Position numbers and translations under genes: made by a program. Shown piece by piece: positions 57,462-64,000 of a stretch of 64,000 nt of DNA (positions are counted from its first letter, which is position 1; every line of letters begins with the position of its first letter). Below the pieces are notes generated by a model. The model saw only the letters and a list, made by a program, of their open reading frames with translations, ran no database searches and was not told where the DNA came from. Where the stretch lies: contig NZ_JAAKGO010000002.1 in the NCBI RefSeq assembly GCF_011043525.1, positions 186,001-250,000 on the forward strand, given 5' to 3'. This stretch comes from Sphingobacterium sp. SGG-5 (lineage in GTDB: Bacteria > Bacteroidota > Bacteroidia > Sphingobacteriales > Sphingobacteriaceae).

Positions 57462-58514
57462 ATGAGTAACAATGCCGTTTTTTCCCAACGCGAAAGGAAC
57501 ATTATTATTTTGCTTATCGTTATTGTGCTGGGGGGCATATTATTGTATGCGCTAAAGGGAATATTTGGGGCTATATTAGGCACCTTAGTGATGTATACCC
57601 TATTTCGAAATCTAAACCGGTTTCTGATTGAAAAATGGCGATGGCCCAAGCCTCTCTCCGCTGTCGTGATCATCATTCTTTCCATTTTCATTATTGTATT
57701 GCCCTTTGCAGGGATAGGCACCATGCTGGTCAATAAGGCTATAGCATTACAGAAGAACCCGGCATGGATCAACCAACTTGTCGACGCGGTCAATACCTTT
57801 GTGGGCGATAAGTTTGGCAAACCGGACTTTCTCAAAGAGCAACTGGAAGCTAGCGCATCTTATCTCGGTGGATTGCTGACTTCTATACTTGGAGGTGCCG
57901 CCAATCTGTTTCTTGAAGTGACAGTGATGTACTTTATCCTTTATTTCCTGTTTGTAAATTATAAAGGCTTCGAAAACAGCCTCATCCATTATATGCCTTT
58001 TGATGATGAAAGTGCAGTAGTCTTCGGTGAAGAGCTGAAGAACATCACCTATTCGAATATTATCGGACAGACCTTTATCGCTATTGTTCAAGGCGCATTT
58101 CTATCTGTAGGCTTTTTGATTTTCGGCGCAAAAGACCCCTTGTTTTGGGGGGTGATATGTGCGATTCTTTCTTTTATCCCCTTATTAGGGCCGCCCTTGA
58201 TTTTTGTTCCGGCCTCATTAATTCTACTATCTCAGGGTCATACTTGGGAAGGTATCGGATTATTGATATGGGGCTTTGGACTTGTCATCAATATTGACAA
58301 CGTCCTTCGTCTGATAATCGCTAAGAGAATAGGAGATATACATCCCGTTATCACAGTAGTAGGCGTCATCATCGGTATCCCGCTATTTGGTATAATGGGG
58401 CTCGTATACGGTCCCTTGTTATTGACATACTTCCTGATTGCTGTCCGGATATATAAAGCAAACAAACGCCTCTCATTAAAAAAGCAGACGTTACAGGATG
58501 GACAGTCGCTCTAA
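57462..58514 (+). CDS. AI-2E family transporter, second copy
   Basis: 350 residues, eight membrane segments. FWGVICAILSFIPLLGPPLIFVPA and ITVVGVIIGIPLFGIMGLVYGPLL are the conserved C-terminal parts of PF01594. It differs from the first copy in the middle and N-terminal regions. Substrate unknown. Its TAA stop (58512-58514) touches the stop of the convergent phosphopantetheinyl transferase gene with no base between. Confidence 0.9.
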   Translation: MSNNAVFSQRERNIIILLIVIVLGGILLYALKGIFGAILGTLVMYTLFRNLNRFLIEKWRWPKPLSAVVIIILSIFIIVLPFAGIGTMLVNKAIALQKNPAWINQLVDAVNTFVGDKFGKPDFLKEQLEASASYLGGLLTSILGGAANLFLEVTVMYFILYFLFVNYKGFENSLIHYMPFDDESAVVFGEELKNITYSNIIGQTFIAIVQGAFLSVGFLIFGAKDPLFWGVICAILSFIPLLGPPLIFVPASLILLSQGHTWEGIGLLIWGFGLVINIDNVLRLIIAKRIGDIHPVITVVGVIIGIPLFGIMGLVYGPLLLTYFLIAVRIYKANKRLSLKKQTLQDGQSL

Positions 58515-59153
58515 TTATTCGACTACATAACCGAGCATGTAATCCTGGAATTTTTCGTAATAAACCTGAAAGGAGAATTTCTGCTGTGCCTTAAACAGGT
58601 CGACCGTCATCACGCCTTGAGCCCTGTACGTAAAAGGATGTATGGTCATATCATGTAAGAAGGAGACACCTCTATTGCCCTGTAATTTATAGACCGCTTC
58701 TTTTGCACACCAACAGGCATACATTTGGGCTACTTCATCTTCCTTCCGGATAAACTGCAATTCTTCGGGTTTCAAGAATTTTTCCCTTATGCGAACCACC
58801 TTCTCTTTGATGAGTTCAAGATCTATTCCACAGGCCCCTTTGGTACTCAACATGACACCGGCAAAATCAAAAGAATGTGTCAGTGAAATCTGATAGGGAT
58901 AATCCGGGAGATACGGTTTTCCATTCGCATCTGAGGGGCAATGAATATATTGATCCGTTTGCAGCAGGTAGCGCAACAAAACCCGCGTCGCAAGCCAGTG
59001 TAGTGAGCGCTTGCCTTTACTCATTTGCTGCAATCTGCACTTTTCTTCTTCATCCAATTGCAACTTGCTCAGGAGTTCTTCGGCTGTCTCTTCTATTTTC
59101 CAGATTGCAAACCGGGTATCATGATCCAGTTCTCTTAGATATGCTAAAGCCAT
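58515..59153 (-). CDS. 4'-phosphopantetheinyl transferase superfamily protein
   Basis: 212 residues, Sfp/AcpT type of two half-domains. KGKRSLHWLATRVLLRYLL with NGKPYLPDYPYQISLTHSFDFAGVML form the CoA-binding first half; GIDLELI has the metal-binding Asp and Glu, and WCAKEAVYKLQG the second metal Glu and Lys. It moves the phosphopantetheine arm from CoA to acyl-, aryl- or peptidyl-carrier proteins. It is not next to a fatty acid or secondary-metabolite cluster here, so the client protein is unknown. Confidence 0.92.
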   Translation of the reverse strand: MALAYLRELDHDTRFAIWKIEETAEELLSKLQLDEEEKCRLQQMSKGKRSLHWLATRVLLRYLLQTDQYIHCPSDANGKPYLPDYPYQISLTHSFDFAGVMLSTKGACGIDLELIKEKVVRIREKFLKPEELQFIRKEDEVAQMYACWCAKEAVYKLQGNRGVSFLHDMTIHPFTYRAQGVMTVDLFKAQQKFSFQVYYEKFQDYMLGYVVE

Positions 59154-59209
59154 GAGAGATTAAAAGTAAATATTCAAAATCTAAAAGCCAAAGGAACCTT
59201 TGGAAAATA

Positions 59210-60595
59210 CTAAAATAATCCAATCAGACATTGCGGATAAATCCCTACAGCTAAGGTTAAGATCGCGGCAATAACAAACACCATCTTAAAATTTAACGGC
59301 ATGACGAAAGGTGTTGTTCCTTCTTCTGCGCTTTTGAAATACATGTGGACAATAACACGTAGATAGTAGAATACGCCGATGATCGCATTAACAGCCGCTA
59401 ACAAGAGGAGTGTGATATGATAATCGTTCATCGCTGTGGTGAACATCATAAATTTCCCGATAAATCCTGCAGTCAACGGAATTCCTGCCAAAGACAACAT
59501 CGCTAATGTCAGTGTCACAGCCAAAAGCGGATTCGACTTTCCAAGCCCATTAAATGCGATAAACTGATCTGATCCGTTATATTTCTTAACCAATATCAAT
59601 GTACCAAAACCGACTACCGAGGATAAGGAGTAGGCAACAGCATATACAAAAATACCCGAAGCGGAGTTTGCTCCCAGACTAAGTATCGCAAATAACATAT
59701 AACCCGCATGTGCCACGCTGGAGTAAGCCAACATACGCTTAAAACTCGTCTGCATTAACGCAGATATGTTTCCTACGAACAATGTAATCACAATAACAGC
59801 CAGCAGAATAGGGGTCCAAAAATCATTCAACGCTGCAAAAACATAGTCAAATAACCTTAAGAAAGCGGCAAAAGAAGCGACCTTGACAACGGTACTCATA
59901 TATGTGGTTATCAAGATCGGCGACCCATCATAGACGTCCGGAACCCAGAAATGAAAGGGTGCAGCACCGACCTTAAAGCATAGCCCTACCAACATAAATA
60001 GTATACCTGCATAGAATAAAGGAGATATACCTTGGGGTGTGTCTACCACATACTGACGAAGTCCGCTCAGATCAAATGTCCCCGTAGCGCCATATAGCAA
60101 TGTAATACCAAACAGTAAGAAACCGGTAGAAAACGCGCCCATAATAAAATATTTCAGGGACGCTTCATTGGAATAAAGATCTTTTCGTCGGATACCCGCC
60201 AAGATATACAAGGCCACCGACATAATTTCTATACCGATAAATAGGATCGCAAAATTATGGTAAGCATTGACCAGGAGAGCTCCGGTCAGTGAAAACACAA
60301 TCAAGCAATAATACTCCGCAATATTCGTACTGATGGCGCTAAAATAAGCTTTTGATAACAATAAAATCAAGGCAGTCAGCAGAATACACAATATCGAGAA
60401 GGATAGTGCAAAATGATCGAAGATAACCATTCCATGAAACAGTGGGACGGCTTCCTTTCCCCAGTCACAAATTTCAAAGCCCAAGGCAACCAATAGGCCG
60501 ATGAGCGTCGTAGGTAACAATGCCTTTTTTGCTTTATACAATCCTATATAAAGTAATACTATTCCTAATAATGATAGCGTAATAATCGCAGCCAT
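59210..60595 (-). CDS. nuoN: NADH-quinone oxidoreductase subunit N
   Basis: 461 residues, about 14 membrane helices. IEIMSVALYILAGIRRKDLYSNEASLKYFIMGAFSTGFLLFG and SLAGIPLTAGFIGKFMMF are the antiporter-like subunit signatures, with the Lys and Glu needed for proton translocation. Part of complex I in the inner membrane. Last gene of the visible nuo series; 24 bases separate it from nuoM. Confidence 0.96.
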   Translation of the reverse strand: MAAIITLSLLGIVLLYIGLYKAKKALLPTTLIGLLVALGFEICDWGKEAVPLFHGMVIFDHFALSFSILCILLTALILLLSKAYFSAISTNIAEYYCLIVFSLTGALLVNAYHNFAILFIGIEIMSVALYILAGIRRKDLYSNEASLKYFIMGAFSTGFLLFGITLLYGATGTFDLSGLRQYVVDTPQGISPLFYAGILFMLVGLCFKVGAAPFHFWVPDVYDGSPILITTYMSTVVKVASFAAFLRLFDYVFAALNDFWTPILLAVIVITLFVGNISALMQTSFKRMLAYSSVAHAGYMLFAILSLGANSASGIFVYAVAYSLSSVVGFGTLILVKKYNGSDQFIAFNGLGKSNPLLAVTLTLAMLSLAGIPLTAGFIGKFMMFTTAMNDYHITLLLLAAVNAIIGVFYYLRVIVHMYFKSAEEGTTPFVMPLNFKMVFVIAAILTLAVGIYPQCLIGLF

Positions 60596-60619
60596 AATTT
60601 CTTAAACTATATAATCGTC

Positions 60620-62065
60620 TTAAAAACTGATTTGTTGAACTAAACGTGTTACAGATGCCTCCGACAATCGAAGTAATGCGTTGGGATAAACACCAATAAC
60701 GATAATCAAAATGACGACCACGCCCAATAATAACACTTCATACCCATTTATATCCTTCACGGCCCCATACTTTGATTCCATTGGCCCCAACATCGTTTTC
60801 TGGAATAACCGCAACATATAGACGGCGCCAAAAATAAGCGTAAGACCAGCCACTGCCATGGCCCAGACATGGACTTGGAACAAGCCTTTTAACAGGAGAA
60901 ACTCGCCGATAAAGCCATTCGTAAGGGGTAGTCCTATGCCGGCCATAATAATAATTAAGAAAAAAGCGGCCAGTTTCTTCATGCGGTCAGCAAGTCCGCC
61001 CAACCCATCCAGTAGACGTGTACCTGTTCTGTCTTCCAGAATATCAATAACGAAAAATAAGCCAACGACAATGATACCGTGATTGACCATTTGAAGGATG
61101 GCACCCTGCAAACCTGTCGTATTCCATGCAAATACGCCAGCACTAATTAATCCCACGTGGGCTATAGACGAATAGGCGATAAGGCGTTTAGCATCTTGCT
61201 GTTGAAATGCAATGATAGAAGCGTAGACAATACCCACGATACATAATACGAATACCAACGACCCGTAGGCAGCAACCCCGGCAGGTACAATAGGTATTAA
61301 CCAGCGGATTAATCCATATACCCCCATTTTCAACATAATACCCGCTAAGAGCATAGTACCCGCTGCTGGTGCATTGGTATATGTATCTGGCTGCCAAGTA
61401 TGGAATGGAAGGATCGGGATTTTAATCGCGAAAGCCAAAAAGAATGCCCAAAATAACCATCGCTGTTCGGACTCGCTCAGGATAAGATGAATGAAAGAAG
61501 TCCATTCAAAATCTTTATTCGGATTTTGCTGATACAAATAAATAATACCGATCAGCATAAAGATACTACCCAAAAACGTGTACACGAAGAATTTCAAATT
61601 GACCCGTATACGATCGGGTCCGCCCCATAAGGCACAGATAAAATATATGGGTATCAACGCAATTTCCCATCCTACATAAAAGCTAAACGCATCTAAAGCC
61701 GTAAATACCAGTAACAGCCCGGTTTGCATAAATAGAATCAAGGCATAGAAACTACCGGTATGCTGTTTTCTAAAACCAGACAAGATGATCAAAGGGATAA
61801 GCACATTGGTCAACAAAACCAATGGAAGGCTAATGCCATCTATACCGATATGAAAAGAAATACCTAGGGTAGAAATCCAAGGAAGCGCTTGTTCAAACTG
61901 AACCTCGGCATTTGGTATAAAAGCACAGACAAACGGTATCGTCAATGCCAACTGAACCAACGATGCCCCAAGTCCAAATCCTCTGGCCAACGAGGAAGAT
62001 TTGACAAAGCTAAGCACTATTGCACTCAACGTAGGAAATAACAGCAGTATAAATAAGTTATCCAT
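60620..62065 (-). CDS. nuoM: NADH-quinone oxidoreductase subunit M
   Basis: 481 residues, about 14 helices. SFYVGWEIALIPIYFICALWG has the conserved Glu; LPFHTWQPDTYTNAPAAGTMLLAGIMLKMGVYGLIRW and GIGLPLTNGFIGEFLLLKG identify the family. It is one of three antiporter-like proton channels of complex I. Eleven bases from nuoL; one operon. Confidence 0.97.
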   Translation of the reverse strand: MDNLFILLLFPTLSAIVLSFVKSSSLARGFGLGASLVQLALTIPFVCAFIPNAEVQFEQALPWISTLGISFHIGIDGISLPLVLLTNVLIPLIILSGFRKQHTGSFYALILFMQTGLLLVFTALDAFSFYVGWEIALIPIYFICALWGGPDRIRVNLKFFVYTFLGSIFMLIGIIYLYQQNPNKDFEWTSFIHLILSESEQRWLFWAFFLAFAIKIPILPFHTWQPDTYTNAPAAGTMLLAGIMLKMGVYGLIRWLIPIVPAGVAAYGSLVFVLCIVGIVYASIIAFQQQDAKRLIAYSSIAHVGLISAGVFAWNTTGLQGAILQMVNHGIIVVGLFFVIDILEDRTGTRLLDGLGGLADRMKKLAAFFLIIIMAGIGLPLTNGFIGEFLLLKGLFQVHVWAMAVAGLTLIFGAVYMLRLFQKTMLGPMESKYGAVKDINGYEVLLLGVVVILIIVIGVYPNALLRLSEASVTRLVQQISF

Positions 62066-62076
62066 TCATTAAAAAA

Positions 62077-63990
62077 CTAAACATGCAAAAATCCGTATAC
62101 CATAATCGCAATAACACCCACGACCATCATAAATATATAGAACCCGACGTGTCCATTCTGAACCTGACGGATACCTCTGCCCGATAGGATGAAAAAATCT
62201 CCTACCGCATGCACCAACCGATCAATCCCGTCCCGATCCACCACCTTATAAAAAGCTCGTGATGCAGCATCCAACGGCTTCACAACAAGTGCTTGATAGA
62301 TTTCATCGATATAGAACTTATGATAAGATAGCTTGTATAACACCCCACCTTTTGAAGTATCTGTGACCGATACATTACGCCGATACGTATTAATGGCGTA
62401 GAAAGCCATGGCTAACGCACCTACTGTCGATGCCGCCATTAATATATACTCGGTTGTGTGCTCCAGATGAAAGGGTTGCGCTATAGTTTGACTATCTGCA
62501 AAAATCGGGGCAAGGAACTGGGCAAGCCAGCTATTTCCATGCAAGGCCGCCGGAATGTTCAAACATCCACCGACAGCTGCAAAAACGGCTAACACGATTA
62601 GGGGCAGCGTCATCTGCCACGGCGACTCATGCACGTGATGTTTTTGCTCCTCCGTACCTCTGAATTTCCCAAAGAAAGTAAGGGCCAACAGACGAAACAT
62701 ATAAAATGCCGTAAATAATGCCCCGATAAAGCCTAACACCCAAAATACGGGGCTAGCAAAAAAAGCATAGGCTAAAATCTCATCTTTCGAGAAGAAACCG
62801 GATAATGGTGGAATACCAGCTATTGCAATGGTACCTATTAACATGGTTATATAAGTAATAGGTAATTTCTTTTTCAATCCTCCCATCATACGCATATCTT
62901 GCTCGTTGCTCATGGCATGAATAACCGAGCCAGCCCCCAAGAATAGCAGGGCCTTGAAGAAGGCATGCGTCAATACATGGAAAAATGCCCCAGTGAATGC
63001 ACCCACACCTAAGCCCAAGAACATATAACCCAACTGTGACACGGTGGAATAGGCCAACACTTTCTTGATATCATTTTGGGTGATAGCAATACATGCCGCC
63101 AGCAATGCTGTTGCCAGACCGACGACCGCGATAATCTGCATAGTAATCGGCGATAGGGTAAACAGGATATTGGATCGGGCAATCATATAGATTCCGGCAG
63201 TCACCATCGTAGCCGCGTGAATCAGTGCAGAGACAGGCGTCGGTCCAGCCATAGCATCAGGCAACCAGGTGAATAAAGGTAGCTGCGCTGATTTCCCTGT
63301 GGCTGCAATAAACAACATCAAGGTAATAAGTAGAAGTGCGGTATCCCCCATGGGCAGCTGCGCAGCAGCAGGAAGTACTTCCCCGAATTCCAATGACCCA
63401 AATGTGGCAATGATCGCAAAAACGGCAATCAAAAAGCCGAGATCACCTATTCTATTCATAACGAAAGCTTTCTTCGCTGCAGACGAATAGTCCACGTTTT
63501 TATACCAGAAGCCTATCAAAAGATAAGAACAAAGTCCTACACCTTCCCAACCTATGAACATAATGAGATAATTTGATCCTAATACGAGCAGCAACATAAA
63601 GAAAATGAACAAGTTAAGATACGAAAAAAACTTGCCAAAACCTTCGTCGTGTTCCATATAACTGTAGGAATATAAATGGATTAAAAACCCTATTCCTGTC
63701 ACGATAAGCAACATAATAGCGCTCAGCGGATCGAGTAAAAAGGAAAACGAAAGATTAAAACTCCCCACGGATATCCAGTCAAACAGCTGGTAGGTAAAAG
63801 TCCCTGCTTCGCCTGCACTCCGTGCGGTATTTACCTCTCCAAAAAGAACACAGCTTATCAAAAAAGAAGCGAATACTACGCCACTGCCTAATATACCGAT
63901 AAGCGGTTTTGGCAGGACATTTTGCCCCAGTCCATTTATCAGAAAACCCAACAACGGTAATAAAGGAATTAACCAAATAAGTTCTATCAT
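62077..63990 (-). CDS. nuoL: NADH-quinone oxidoreductase subunit L
   Basis: 637 residues. GWEGVGLCSYLLIGFWYKN, LFTWLPDAMAGPTPVSALIHAATMVTAGIYM, THAFFKALLFLGAGSVIHAM and GFFSKDEIL are the typical antiporter and lateral-helix signatures. The C-terminal part contains the long amphipathic helix region that links the proton channels. The start at 63990 (MIELIWLIPLLPLLG) is close to the window end, where nuoK would be expected next. Confidence 0.97.
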   Translation of the reverse strand: MIELIWLIPLLPLLGFLINGLGQNVLPKPLIGILGSGVVFASFLISCVLFGEVNTARSAGEAGTFTYQLFDWISVGSFNLSFSFLLDPLSAIMLLIVTGIGFLIHLYSYSYMEHDEGFGKFFSYLNLFIFFMLLLVLGSNYLIMFIGWEGVGLCSYLLIGFWYKNVDYSSAAKKAFVMNRIGDLGFLIAVFAIIATFGSLEFGEVLPAAAQLPMGDTALLLITLMLFIAATGKSAQLPLFTWLPDAMAGPTPVSALIHAATMVTAGIYMIARSNILFTLSPITMQIIAVVGLATALLAACIAITQNDIKKVLAYSTVSQLGYMFLGLGVGAFTGAFFHVLTHAFFKALLFLGAGSVIHAMSNEQDMRMMGGLKKKLPITYITMLIGTIAIAGIPPLSGFFSKDEILAYAFFASPVFWVLGFIGALFTAFYMFRLLALTFFGKFRGTEEQKHHVHESPWQMTLPLIVLAVFAAVGGCLNIPAALHGNSWLAQFLAPIFADSQTIAQPFHLEHTTEYILMAASTVGALAMAFYAINTYRRNVSVTDTSKGGVLYKLSYHKFYIDEIYQALVVKPLDAASRAFYKVVDRDGIDRLVHAVGDFFILSGRGIRQVQNGHVGFYIFMMVVGVIAIMVYGFLHV

Positions 63991-64000
63991 ATAACTAATT

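Overview
The window looks like a chromosomal segment of a Bacteroidota bacterium, most likely family Sphingobacteriaceae. The reasons are a SusC/SusD pair with GH78 enzymes, FISUMP and DUF5686 proteins, LytTR/LytS regulators, promoters of the TANNTTTG type, and mostly absent Shine-Dalgarno sites. Genus is not decided from sequence alone.

Layout. (1) 1-5405, minus strand: a surface-glycan or modification operon. It contains an AOS-family PLP enzyme (cut by the window edge), a NeuD/PglD-type acetyltransferase, a PglC-like sugar transferase, a LytTR response regulator, a LytS-type kinase and an LpxL-like acyltransferase. It appears to start with a 47-residue, strongly basic small ORF behind a TAGGTTTG promoter. 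Three 21-bp-spaced direct repeats that resemble LytTR operators lie just upstream of that promoter. (2) 5600-12492, housekeeping: a PiT phosphate transporter with a Pho-box-like repeat, an AI-2E family permease, aconitase and a VOC protein. (3) 12582-18583, accessory and AT-richer: an Ada-like protein, a striking array of 17 degenerate 21-bp units, a decayed MqsR-like toxin with an intact MqsA/Panacea antitoxin, an AraC regulator, small proteins, and a VapBC pair between two nearly identical tRNA-Lys(CUU) genes. (4) 18679-26496, housekeeping: an MFS transporter, GapN, RarA, a TonB-domain protein, Pgi and prfB with its programmed +1 frameshift.

(5) 26528-45339, minus strand: a polysaccharide utilisation locus, in transcription order AraC regulator, FucP-type transporter, SusC, SusD, Asp-box lipoprotein, FISUMP lipoprotein, two GH78 alpha-L-rhamnosidases, a TIM-barrel-like protein, an SGNH hydrolase and an alpha/beta hydrolase. 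Divergent from it, 45580-50011 encodes lactonase, Gfo/Idh/MocA dehydrogenase, IlvD/Edd dehydratase and SDR. Together these suggest capture of a rhamnose-containing glycan, release and import of L-rhamnose (or a similar deoxyhexose), and oxidation through a non-phosphorylated route. (6) 50008-59153: dcd, glutaminyl cyclase, YraN, DnaG, a DUF5686 protein, a crotonase, a second AI-2E permease and a phosphopantetheinyl transferase. (7) 59210-63990: nuoN, nuoM and nuoL, the distal membrane subunits of complex I.

The most interesting parts are the LytTR-like repeats with the small basic ORF at the head of the first operon, the 21-bp array, and the broken toxin next to an intact antitoxin with MqsA-like operators. 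All functions are read from sequence and memory of protein families; no searches were run.
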